Shown in pieces: positions 27,523 to 35,796 of a stretch of DNA of 45,720 nt. Both the position numbers and the translations under genes were made by a program. The stretch spans positions 1 to 45,720 of the forward strand of contig DRKN01000057.1 of the NCBI GenBank assembly GCA_011051755.1, read 5' to 3'. Every line of letters starts with the position of its first letter. Positions within the stretch are counted from its first letter, which is position 1. The notes beneath the pieces are model-generated. The model was given only the letters and a program-made list of their open reading frames with translations. It made no database searches and had not been told where the DNA came from. The stretch comes from Gammaproteobacteria bacterium (GTDB lineage: Bacteria > Pseudomonadota > Gammaproteobacteria > SZUA-152).

Positions 27523-28887
27523 ATGAGCAAAAATTATTCCTATGTATTGCCAGAGCCTGATGAAGAATCACGCCGACTTTCCGCAGGTTGGCTGATATTG
27601 GGCATTTCGGCGCTGGTAGCCGCGGGCTTGCTCGCGATTCTTCTTGTTATGGCGCGAACGCCCTATATCAAAGATATTTTCCCCTGGAATAATTTTTTCA
27701 AGACCGCGATGGTTGTTCACGTCGATCTTTCCGTGTTGATGTGGTTCTTACCCTGTGCCGGCATGATCTGGAGCTATAATTCCACCCGCCGGCATCTCAA
27801 AACGGGGTGGGTGGCGCTGTGCCTGGCGTCTCTCGGTACGGCCATCGTTGCGGTGTCGCCATTTCTGGGTTCTGGCGAGCCCTTGATGAATAATTACTTT
27901 CCCGTCATTGACAGTCCTGTGTTTCTCACCGGGATGGTTTTGTTCGGGATCGGTTTTACGCTGTTGGTCATGCGCAGCTTGAGCCTTGGTTGTTCGCCGA
28001 TCGGACCATTGAAGGATGGGACTGCGGGACTGCGCATTGGTATATACACGGCCTCGATTTCCTCGATTGCTGCCGTGGGCACATTGGTTTGGGCTTATCT
28101 GTTGATCCCTGATTCCGTTCAGGGTTGGGAATATTATGAGGTTCTGTTCTGGGGCTCCGGTCATGTATTGCAGTTTACTCATACCCTGTTGATGATCGTG
28201 GCCTGGTTGTGGCTGGCCAGTGTCAGTGGTGTGCGTATCACGCTGTCTCCACGCCTGACGAGTCTGATTTTTGCTCTTGGTGTTGTGACGATCCTCATTA
28301 CACCTTATATTTACCTGAGTATCGATATCATGTCGGTTGAGTCAGCGGTCTGGTTTACCCGCCTGATGACCGCTGGTGGTGGCTTGGCTGCGCTACCTTT
28401 TGGCCTGGTCGTAATCGTTGGGCTGTACTTGGCCAGCCCTCCCTCTGCACAAGACCGGGTTCTCCGGGTGACGCTTTTTTATTCACTCCTTTTATTCGGT
28501 GTCGGTGGTGTTCTTGGTTTTATGATACGGGAAAGCAGTACCCTGATTACGGCCCATTACCATGGGTCAAATGGGGCGATTACCGTGGCCTTTATGGGGC
28601 TGGTCTATTTTTTATTGCCCAAGATCGGTTTTGATAAAGTACAAATGCGTTTGGCCAGAATCCAGCTTCACGCCTTTGGGCTGGGTCAGCTTCTGCATGT
28701 TTTGGGACTAGCCTGGGCTGGAGGCTACGGCATGCGGCGTAAGATCGCTGGAGATGGACAGAGCCTGGATAATTTCCAGCAAACCGCTGGCATGGCGATT
28801 ATGGGGATGGGCGGCTTGATTGCCGTCATCGGTGGTGTCTTGTTCCTGTATCTCGTGGTGCGTGCCATGTGGCCACGCAAGAAGTAG
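27523..28887 (+). CDS. Heme-copper oxidase-like subunit I lacking the CuB His pair
   Basis: A 454-residue, about 12-helix protein resembling heme-copper subunit I. Helix II-type His occurs in VVHVDLSVLMW, a helix VI-like block reads WGSGHVLQFTHTLL, and a helix X-like block ITAHYHGSNGAITVAF carries the heme His pair; the end QLLHVLGLAWAGGYGMRRK also fits. The helix VII region (ITPYIYLSIDIMSVESAVW) has no HH, so two of three CuB ligands appear missing. It may bind hemes but have no, or an altered, CuB site. It lies beside the Dnr regulator, which hints at a role with NO. ATG at 27523 with GAGGG upstream is preferred over the TTG at 27520. Confidence 0.7.
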   Translation: MSKNYSYVLPEPDEESRRLSAGWLILGISALVAAGLLAILLVMARTPYIKDIFPWNNFFKTAMVVHVDLSVLMWFLPCAGMIWSYNSTRRHLKTGWVALCLASLGTAIVAVSPFLGSGEPLMNNYFPVIDSPVFLTGMVLFGIGFTLLVMRSLSLGCSPIGPLKDGTAGLRIGIYTASISSIAAVGTLVWAYLLIPDSVQGWEYYEVLFWGSGHVLQFTHTLLMIVAWLWLASVSGVRITLSPRLTSLIFALGVVTILITPYIYLSIDIMSVESAVWFTRLMTAGGGLAALPFGLVVIVGLYLASPPSAQDRVLRVTLFYSLLLFGVGGVLGFMIRESSTLITAHYHGSNGAITVAFMGLVYFLLPKIGFDKVQMRLARIQLHAFGLGQLLHVLGLAWAGGYGMRRKIAGDGQSLDNFQQTAGMAIMGMGGLIAVIGGVLFLYLVVRAMWPRKK

Positions 28888-29272
28888 ACGGCTTGTATGA
28901 TTGGGTTTTATGGGTGGTGTTGAAAAAAATCGTCAAAATTGTGGTATAAATTGTGGTATTACAAAGAGTTGCTCCAGGGGTGTGGCGAGTTCCTTGGCTT
29001 TGCCGGGTAGCTGCGATAAAGGGGCCAATAGGCGCAGGGTTTTTGGGCGTGTAACAAATAAGGGAAATTGCTTATTTTATAATATCAATTTATCGGGTAG
29101 GGTGGTGCGGAGTGTGTGGGACACCGTGTTTGACGTGTTCAGTTTCCACGCAAAAAAATGCCGGGCTGATATTTTCTCTCATGTTCGGAGAATGATTCGT
29201 GTGCATTGTCAATACTGTTTTTATTGAGTGGCCGTCATTGTTTCACACAGAAGTGAAAAGCGGGTTTCTTGC
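28888..29272. other. Regulator upstream region with 12-bp direct repeat
   Basis: About 385 bases without a convincing gene. AAATTGTGGTAT occurs twice back to back at 28936-28959. ORF 28901-29227 is unlike any protein I know. An ATATCAA half-site near 29090 could be a weak Fnr-type site for autoregulation. Confidence 0.4.
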
Positions 29273-29962
29273 ATGAAAAATTCCTCCATTTTGGCGAATA
29301 TCCCCTTGTTCAAGGAACTGGATTCCAGTCAGCTTGCAAAAATTTCATCCGCCACCCATGAGATCACCGTCAATAAAGGGCGCATCCTGTTTAATAAAGG
29401 CGACCCTTCTGATGGCTTTTATGTTGTTGTCTCCGGTCGTATAAAGCTCTCATTTGTATCGAGGGACGGGAAAGAGTTTATTGCCGAAATTTTTGGGCCG
29501 AACCAGAGCTTTGGAGAGGCGGTCATGTTCCTGGGCAAGGCATATCCTGTGTGTGCCCAGGCATTGATGGATTCGAAGATCCTGCATGTGCCAAAGAGCG
29601 TTGTGTTTGATGGCGTCGATCATAACTCGGGATTTGCCCGTCGGGTGATAGCCGGACTCTGTGCCCGGCTGGTGGACAGAATCCAAACGCTGGAATATCT
29701 GACGGTGTATTCCAGTATCCAGAAGGTCATCGGCTATTTGTTACGGGAAATAGAATTGGCCGAGTCGGCAAAAAATACGACAAATAACGAAGCTGACGTG
29801 CTCCTTGCCGTTAACAAAGCCACACTTGCCGCGCAGTTGAATCTTACTCCGGAAACACTTTCCCGGGTTTTGCATAGACTGGTGGATGAAGGCTTGATTC
29901 GCGTTGAAGGAAAGACCATTCATATCTGCCATGTGCAGAAAATGCGTGATTTCAGTGGTTAG
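29273..29962 (+). CDS. dnr: Crp/Fnr family regulator, Dnr-like
   Basis: A 229-residue transcription factor: N-terminal cyclic-nucleotide-binding-type beta barrel (NIPLFKELDSSQLAKISS to about residue 120), a long dimer helix, then a C-terminal winged helix with LNLTPETLSRVLHRLVDEGLI. The recognition helix has the E-x-x-S-R pattern that reads TTGAT half-sites, matching the boxes found in this window. It lacks the N-terminal Cys cluster that FNR uses for [4Fe-4S], so it is more like Dnr/NnrR, which sense NO through heme. ATG at 29273 is preferred; GTG at 29228 would add 15 residues. The symbol reflects the likely group, not a proven ortholog. Confidence 0.8.
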   Translation: MKNSSILANIPLFKELDSSQLAKISSATHEITVNKGRILFNKGDPSDGFYVVVSGRIKLSFVSRDGKEFIAEIFGPNQSFGEAVMFLGKAYPVCAQALMDSKILHVPKSVVFDGVDHNSGFARRVIAGLCARLVDRIQTLEYLTVYSSIQKVIGYLLREIELAESAKNTTNNEADVLLAVNKATLAAQLNLTPETLSRVLHRLVDEGLIRVEGKTIHICHVQKMRDFSG

Positions 29963-29995
29963 TCCGGATATTTCATGGCGTTTGCTGGGATGGGT

Positions 29996-30072
29996 GTAAG
30001 GAACGTGCACGTTCCTTACCATTCGAGCTGACTGTATGCCATTAGTGGCGTGGGCACATTTTGTGCCCACGC
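29996..30072. repeat. Two adjacent perfect palindromes
   Basis: GTAAGGAACGTG and its exact reverse complement form a 24-bp loopless palindrome at 29996-30019. GCGTGGGCACA and its complement form an 11-bp stem with a 3-base loop at 30048-30072. Neither has a T-tail. They lie between the convergent regulator and secreted-protein genes and might act as convergent terminators or binding sites. Confidence 0.7.
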
Positions 30073-30128
30073 GCCCGCTCCCTATTTTGTATGGGCATGA
30101 ACAGTTTGCCCGCCTTGCTTGGCTTAGT

Positions 30129-30608
30129 TCACGGACATAGATAAGGAGAAGGACAAGGTGGTGGTGGTGGGTTAGAGGGGTCACTGCACAAAGGATCATA
30201 TGGGGGGCGTGGGCTGGGAAGATCCCACCATTTTTTTGTTATTGTAAAATTTAAGCGGTTTGATTTTGGTGCGGATCTCGATCCTACGGCAACTCGTTCA
30301 TTTCTGATCCAGCCGCAATGCACGGAGTTATACGGCAATTTTCCCACAACGATGCTCAGGACTCCGGCGCTATTGGTGTGACCAATTTGTGTTCCATTAT
30401 GTGTGTGGATTCCTGGAGTGCCATTAAAATTTGTGTGAGTTCGCCATGAGTAGACGGGCTGATTTGGTTTTATTGGGTTGGTATAAATCGTATGTATTGC
30501 ATAATCCCCAAGATAATAGACCTCGGTGCCATAGCGGGACGAGAAGGTTTGAGCAAATACACTGCTACAGAAAAAAGAGAACATCATAAAGATTAATATT
30601 TTTTTCAT
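30129..30608 (-). CDS. Secreted small protein, Pro-rich C-terminus
   Basis: A 159-residue protein with a clear signal peptide (MKKILIFMMFSFFCSSVFAQ). The mature part has Tyr- and His-rich segments (YAIHTIYTNPIK, GIHTHNGTQIGHTN) and ends in DPSNPPPPPCPSPYLCP, with several Cys. I do not recognise the family. AAGGGA lies upstream of the ATG. The gene is AT-rich relative to the nir genes and stands alone, suggesting transfer. Confidence 0.65.
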   Translation of the reverse strand: MKKILIFMMFSFFCSSVFAQTFSSRYGTEVYYLGDYAIHTIYTNPIKPNQPVYSWRTHTNFNGTPGIHTHNGTQIGHTNSAGVLSIVVGKLPYNSVHCGWIRNERVAVGSRSAPKSNRLNFTITKKWWDLPSPRPPYDPLCSDPSNPPPPPCPSPYLCP

Positions 30609-31109
30609 TTCTAATTTCCCTTTAAAAGTTGAAAAGATTGTGGCTATTTGCCAGCCAGTCTTTGCTCAAAATATTATAAAATCACCTCCCTTAAATAAAT
30701 TAGCCAGAGGAAAATTAGCCAGAGGGACTTGTGGCTGCCTGAGGAGAGCCCGCTACTCTCTGAAAAGTTTCAGTTTCACTTTACAAGAGTAGGATACGGA
30801 TCCGTCTTTTTCCAGAAATGATGATAGGAAATTCGGGTAATAATACCGTTATTTGAAATGGCACCACGATACCTGCAAAAATACGCTTTGCAGGTATTTT
30901 TTCTCGTTTCATCTATTATAATCTGCACTTACTAAGATATGCCATTACCTAGTCGGTATACGATTCCTCAATAATTCAGGAAATCCGATGGTTTTCGATA
31001 AAAATATTGGGATTATGTCGACTATCCCGCGCTCTTCTTAGTAGTATAGGGCACTACATCCGTAACGAGTCACTGTTATTTGTCATTGTGAGCAAACGGC
31101 CATCGTTGA
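30609..31109. other. Gene-free stretch, possible small RNA
   Basis: About 500 bases. A direct repeat AATTAGCCAGAGG occurs near 30700-30730. A complete terminator at 30869 has no protein gene upstream on its strand, so a small plus-strand RNA may end there. The remainder up to the CtaA-like gene shows nothing I can name. Confidence 0.4.
30869..30902 (+). terminator. Orphan rho-independent terminator
   Basis: ATACCTGCAAA and TTTGCAGGTAT form a perfect 11-bp stem with a 7-base loop, followed by a T-run. It faces the plus strand, where the last gene ends more than 900 bases upstream. Confidence 0.8.
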
Positions 31110-32124
31110 ATGTCTAATCGTCCCTCTTCCTTATTTTCCAAGCTCGTCACCGTATCTTTCGTCCTGTCATTTGCGTTGATTGTCTTGAGTTCCCAGATGC
31201 GCTTGTCGAATCAGGGACTGGGGTGTGACGACTGGCCCGATTGCTATGGCCGTATCGATATCGTCAAGTATGCCGGAGATATTGCCGCCACGGCTTCACG
31301 CAGCCTGCAACCGGGGACGCTGGCGCCACCGACAGCGGTGGAGCGGGCGCACCGGGGGGGTTGCCAGTGTTTTACTGATGTTCATCGTGGCGCTTGTGAT
31401 CGTCGCCTGGCGCCAGCGCAAGGACTCGGGGCCGGGCATGACCCTGCCACTTGGGGCCCTGGCCGTCACCCTGTTTCTGGCCGTGCTGGGCGTGTTGTAC
31501 GGATCACCGCTCCTCAGGCCGCCCGTGGTGATGGCCAACCTGCTGGGTGGCATGGCCCTGCTTGGGATGCTTTGGTGGCTGTATCTGTCCCAGCACCCGG
31601 GGTCGACAGCGGATACTTCACCGGGGGCGGAAAGGTTACGAAAATGGGCGTTGCTCGGGTTGGCGCTGGTGGTCGCGCAAACGGCACTCGGCGGCTGGGT
31701 GAGTTCGAATTTTTCAGCCCTGGCCTGCCCGACATTTCCTCTCTGCAAGGGCGTGCTGTGGCCGGAGATGGATATTCCCGCTGGCTTTACGCTGCGCCAC
31801 CTGTTGGTTGTCAGCCCTGAAGGGCGGGTCGTTGTCGAGCTGGCGGCGACACTGGCTGTCCATATGGTGCATCGCCTGGGCGCCGTTCTCGTTTTGCTGT
31901 TTGTGGCTTGGCTGGGCTATCGGGCGCTAAAGCTGGGTGGCCGTACCCGGAGCCTGGGCATGGTTGTTTTTGTGCTCCTGGGTTTGCAGGTTCTGTTGGG
32001 CATGGCGGTGGTTGTTTTCAGTGCCCCCCTTGGCGTTGTCGTCACGCATAACGCCACGGCTGCGTTGCTATGGCTGACGCTTCTCGCACTCATCCACCGT
32101 CTTCCGCAAAGCCGGCGCCATTAA
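31110..32124 (+). pseudogene. Second CtaA/COX15-like heme A synthase, frameshifted
   Basis: Two ORFs in different frames together make one CtaA-like membrane protein of about 337 residues. The first supplies SSQMRLSNQGLGCDDWPDCYGR and runs to TAVERAHRG; the second continues with VASVLLMFIVALVIVAWRQR through SALACPTFPLCKGVLWPE, AVHMVHRLGAV and VVTHNATAALLW to a stop at 32124. The frame changes at a run of seven G at 31354-31360; six would restore a single ORF. The Cys pairs in both halves (CDDWPDC and CPTFPLC) are typical of the cysteine-containing CtaA type, unlike the copy at 17.3 kb. It is a pseudogene, a phase-variable gene, or a homopolymer sequencing error. Confidence 0.75.
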
Positions 32125-32626
32125 CGGGCTGCAACGGGCTGCGGGACGTCAATTCCGCTGGTTGGCTAATTGCACTGATTGATCTCAATGACTCAAGTAT
32201 GTTCGCAGGGACGAGCGAAAGCCCCTCTCAGTTGGGTTTGTGAACCCGTGAGAAACACCCATGTATGTGCCATCACTACCGTCCCGTTAACCTCACATCG
32301 TCATGCCGGGTTTGACCCGGTATCCAGTAAGCCGTTGAAACCACTGGATTCCGGCCCGCGCCCATGACGGAGAGAGCTTATCGATATTTATATCCTCAAC
32401 ACCTTTGGATATTCCGCAGTTCAAGCACTATCGCAACGACAGCAAAACAAAATCAAGTTAATGGGACAGCAGTGGTGTGCCATACTGAAGTTTGGCGGCG
32501 GGATAGTCTGAATCGTCTGCCGTGCTGTGATACCGCCCAGCCAGGAGTGGCCCGGGTGGCGTCGCGCTGGCGATGACACTCTGATCCGACAGGCATCCGC
32601 TTGGTAGACTTTCTGAGGATGAGCAA
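32125..32626. other. Intergenic region with palindromic repeat
   Basis: About 500 bases upstream of the efflux operon. It holds the repeat at 32299-32370. Small ORFs at 32179 and 32364 look spurious. Confidence 0.4.
32299..32370. repeat. Dispersed-type palindromic repeat
   Basis: CGTCATGCCGGG...ATCCAGT...ACTGGAT...CATGACGG forms an imperfect cruciform of 72 bases. The pattern (CGTCAT, CCGG, TATCCAG and mirror) is that of intergenic repeats common in many proteobacteria. No second copy is seen in the window. Confidence 0.65.
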
Positions 32627-33658
32627 ATGAAGAAGGGTCTTTCCTTCTTGCTGGCACTGGGCATTGTTGCCGGGGCTGGCGCCTATTTTTGGTTGCAGCA
32701 GCCTCAGGATGGCGATGACGGCAGCCCGCTTGTTTTATACGGCAATGTCGATATCCGTGAGGCGCAACTGGCTTTCAATGCCAGTGAACACATCGCCGAG
32801 ATACGAGTGCAGGAGGGTGACCGTGTCAGCAAAGGGCAGCCGTTGGCGCGCCTGCACACTGAGCTGCTGGAGGCGCAGTTGGCCGAGGCCGGGGCGGCGG
32901 TGGAGGTTCAGCGGCAGGTGCTGGCCAGACTGGAGGCCGGCAGCCGTCCGGAGGAGATTCGCAAGACCGAGGCCGAGCTACAGGCAGCCGAGGCACAGGC
33001 CAAGGCGGCGCACGACAGCTACCGTCGCGTGGCGCGGTTGCTGGAGAGGAAACTGGCCTCGCCCCAGGACGAAGAACAGGCCCGCTCCCAGGCCGATGCC
33101 GCCGCCGCCCGGGTGAAGGCGGTGCAGGCCACCCTGGCCCTGCTCAAGGCCGGTGCGCGCAAGGAGGACATTGCTGCTGGCCGTGCCCAACTCGCCGCGC
33201 GCGAAGCGGCCTTGAAACAGGCCCGGCAGCGTTTAAGCAATGCCAGCCTGCACGCCCCCGCTGACGGCATCATCCGTAATCGCATCCTCGAACCCGGCGA
33301 CATGGCCTTCCCCCAGTCGCCGGTATTGACCCTGGCCTTCCTCGATCCCGTGTGGGTGCGTGCCTATCTGCCCGAACCCATGCTTGGCCGTGTGCGTCTG
33401 GGCGCCACCGCCTGGATCACGACGGACAGTTATCCCGACAAACGCTATCCAGCTTGGGTGGGCTATATTTCACCCACCGCCGAATTTACGCCGAAGACCG
33501 TGCAGACCCCGGAGCTGCGCACCCGGCTGGTTTATTCCGTGCGCATCATCGCCTGCAACCCCGAGGGTGAGCTGCGTCTGGGCATGCCGGCCAGTGTCAG
33601 TATCGAGCTGGATCAGGTGGATGCCGGCAGCCAGCCGCGGCCCTGTGGTGGCTCTTGA
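32627..33658 (+). CDS. HlyD-family periplasmic adaptor (YbhG-like)
   Basis: A 343-residue membrane fusion protein of an ABC efflux system. It has an N-terminal membrane anchor (MKKGLSFLLALGIVAGAGAYF), a lipoyl half (YGNVDIREAQLAFN), a long Ala/Glu/Arg-rich coiled-coil hairpin (about residues 80-200), the second lipoyl half (HAPADGIIRNRILEPGDM) and a beta-barrel. It would link the inner-membrane transporter to an outer-membrane channel. GAGGATGAG precedes the ATG. The next three genes complete the system. No TolC-like channel is encoded in the window. Confidence 0.9.
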   Translation: MKKGLSFLLALGIVAGAGAYFWLQQPQDGDDGSPLVLYGNVDIREAQLAFNASEHIAEIRVQEGDRVSKGQPLARLHTELLEAQLAEAGAAVEVQRQVLARLEAGSRPEEIRKTEAELQAAEAQAKAAHDSYRRVARLLERKLASPQDEEQARSQADAAAARVKAVQATLALLKAGARKEDIAAGRAQLAAREAALKQARQRLSNASLHAPADGIIRNRILEPGDMAFPQSPVLTLAFLDPVWVRAYLPEPMLGRVRLGATAWITTDSYPDKRYPAWVGYISPTAEFTPKTVQTPELRTRLVYSVRIIACNPEGELRLGMPASVSIELDQVDAGSQPRPCGGS

Positions 33659-33966
33659 GCCACTTCCTCATCGTGTTCCATTTCTGCACCGGGCCTCGTT
33701 GTATCGCCAGCGGGCACGATAGACCGTAAAAAAACGGTAAAAAATCCGCCAATGCACGCCAATAGACGCACATATGCACAGGTGAAAACGGGTTTCCGCC
33801 AGCTTGCAGGGTTTGCACGGAAATTTTCGTCCGGCAATGGTGAGCCAGCGGGGTTTTTTATTGGCGTTTATTCGCGTGCATTTGCGGACTGCACCCATTT
33901 GCAAACCCATTCGATCCCCGCCTTTGGCAATAGACGTCTGCGCAGCTGGGTCACATGTAGCGGTCA
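33659..33966. other. Intra-operon gap with long inverted repeat
   Basis: About 308 bases between adaptor and ATPase genes, unusually long for this operon. It contains a 25-base imperfect inverted repeat (33745-33769 and 33864-33888, four mismatches) built on AATGCACGC and GCGTGCATT. ORFs here lack protein character. Confidence 0.5.
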
Positions 33967-35748
33967 ATGGGTGCCAGCATGAAGCATGATGTTGCGCTTT
34001 CCTTCCGCGACGTCCGCCAGACCTTCTCCGGCGGCGAACATGCCCTGTACGCCCTCGATGGCGTCAGCTTTGATATCGCCCCGGGCCGGGTGACCGGTCT
34101 CATCGGTCCCGATGGCGCCGGCAAGACCACCCTTATGCGTCTGGCCTGTGGCCTGCTGCGTCCGGCAGCGGGTGAGATCCGTGTGCAGGGTCTGGATGCG
34201 GTGGCCGAACCGCTGGCGGTACAGTCGGCGGTGGGCTATATGCCGCAGCGTTTCGGTCTCTATGAAGACCTCAGTGTGCAGGAAAACCTCGACCTCTATG
34301 CCGAACTACAGGGTCTGCCGGCGGAAAAACGCACCGCCCGCTACGACGAATTGCTGCACATGACCGGCCTCACGCCTTTTACCGCCCGCCTCGCCGGGCG
34401 GCTTTCCGGCGGTATGAAGCAGAAGCTGGGTCTGGCCTGCGCCCTGCTGCGTGCGCCACGCCTGTTGTTGCTGGATGAGCCTACCGTCGGCGTGGATCCG
34501 CTGTCGCGGCGCGAGCTGTGGGCCATCGTCTATCGCCAGGTGCAGGCGCAGGGCATGAGCGTGTTGCTCAGTACCGCTTATCTCGATGAAGCCGAGCGTT
34601 GCGATGAAGTCTTGCTGTTGCACCAGGGCAAACTGTTAGGCCAGGGGCCGCCGGCCGATTTCAGTGCCGAGGTACAGGGCCGTACATTTCAGGTGAGTGC
34701 TGCGGATATCTCCCAGCGCCGCTTGCAGACCCGTCTCAGCCAGGCCCCGGGGGTACTCGATGCCTTGGTGGAGGGGGAGACGGTGAGGCTGGTCATGCAA
34801 CAAACTGGCGAACCCGCTGCGCCAGACCTGTTGCCGGATCTTAACGACGTGTGTATCCGTTCCGTTGCGCCGCGCTTCGAAGATGCCTTCGTCGCTCGCC
34901 TCAAGATCCGCCACGCCGCCGCCGCGACACTCGGCGGTCTGAACCTGCATATCGACGCCTCCGGTGATGAGGAGGTGATTCGGGTGCATGGGCTCGTGCG
35001 CCGTTTCGGTGATTTCATTGCCGTCAACGACGTTAGCTTCAGCGTGTGCCGTGGCGAGATCTTCGGCCTGCTGGGCGCCAACGGTGCGGGAAAAACCACG
35101 ACTTTCCGCATGCTCTGCGGCCTGCTGCCGGCCAGTGGCGGTGAGCTGTCAGTGGTCGGCCACGATCTGCACAGCGCACGCGCCGAGGCCCGCCGCCACA
35201 TCGGTTACATGGCGCAGAAATTTTCCCTCTACGGTGATCTTTCGGTATTGCAGAATCTGCGTTTTTTCGCCAGCAGCTATGGCCTGCGCGGCCGAGTGCA
35301 GGATGAGCGCGTGCAGTGGGCGCTTGATACCTTTGAGCTGGCGGACTACCACGAGGCCAATGCCCGCGACTTGCCGTTAGGTTATAAACAGCGCCTGTCT
35401 TTCGCCGCTGCCCTCATGCATGAACCGGAGATCCTGTTTCTCGACGAACCCACTTCCGGTGTCGACCCACTGGCGCGACGTGAATTCTGGGCGCGTACCA
35501 ATGCCCTGGCCGAGGCCGGGGTGACGGTGCTGGTGACCACCCACTTCATGGAAGAGGCCAATTACTGCGATCGTCTGGTGATCATGGCCGAGGGCACGGT
35601 GCTGGCCGAGGGCACACCACGTGAAATGAAGGCCCGCGCGCGTAGCGCGGATCATCCCGACCCGACCATGGAAGATGCCTTTATCCAGCTTATCGAACAA
35701 CGCGAACCGGGCGAAGGTAAAGGTAGAAAAAAAGATGAAAAAAAATGA
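33967..35748 (+). CDS. Tandem-ATPase ABC transporter subunit (YbhF-like)
   Basis: A 593-residue protein with two fused ABC nucleotide-binding domains. Domain 1 has GPDGAGKTT, LSGGMKQK and LLLLDEPTVGVDP; domain 2 has GANGAGKTT, a degenerate signature LPLGYKQR and ILFLDEPTSGVDP followed by TTHFMEE. It energises the two permeases downstream. The altered second signature suggests one of the two ATP sites is less active. The ATG at 33967 has a poor ribosome site; a second ATG at 33979 (MKHDVALSF) is possible. The gene ends in an A-rich, Lys-coding run just before the next gene's strong AAGGAGG. Confidence 0.92.
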   Translation: MGASMKHDVALSFRDVRQTFSGGEHALYALDGVSFDIAPGRVTGLIGPDGAGKTTLMRLACGLLRPAAGEIRVQGLDAVAEPLAVQSAVGYMPQRFGLYEDLSVQENLDLYAELQGLPAEKRTARYDELLHMTGLTPFTARLAGRLSGGMKQKLGLACALLRAPRLLLLDEPTVGVDPLSRRELWAIVYRQVQAQGMSVLLSTAYLDEAERCDEVLLLHQGKLLGQGPPADFSAEVQGRTFQVSAADISQRRLQTRLSQAPGVLDALVEGETVRLVMQQTGEPAAPDLLPDLNDVCIRSVAPRFEDAFVARLKIRHAAAATLGGLNLHIDASGDEEVIRVHGLVRRFGDFIAVNDVSFSVCRGEIFGLLGANGAGKTTTFRMLCGLLPASGGELSVVGHDLHSARAEARRHIGYMAQKFSLYGDLSVLQNLRFFASSYGLRGRVQDERVQWALDTFELADYHEANARDLPLGYKQRLSFAAALMHEPEILFLDEPTSGVDPLARREFWARTNALAEAGVTVLVTTHFMEEANYCDRLVIMAEGTVLAEGTPREMKARARSADHPDPTMEDAFIQLIEQREPGEGKGRKKDEKK

Positions 35749-35796
35749 AAAAAAAGATGGGAAAAAAGGTGAGGGGAAAGACAAGGAGGTGGTGGC

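Noticed and set aside
32165-32195. TTGATCTCAATGA as another FNR box
   Set aside because: The second half-site is poor and no gene lies at a suitable distance.
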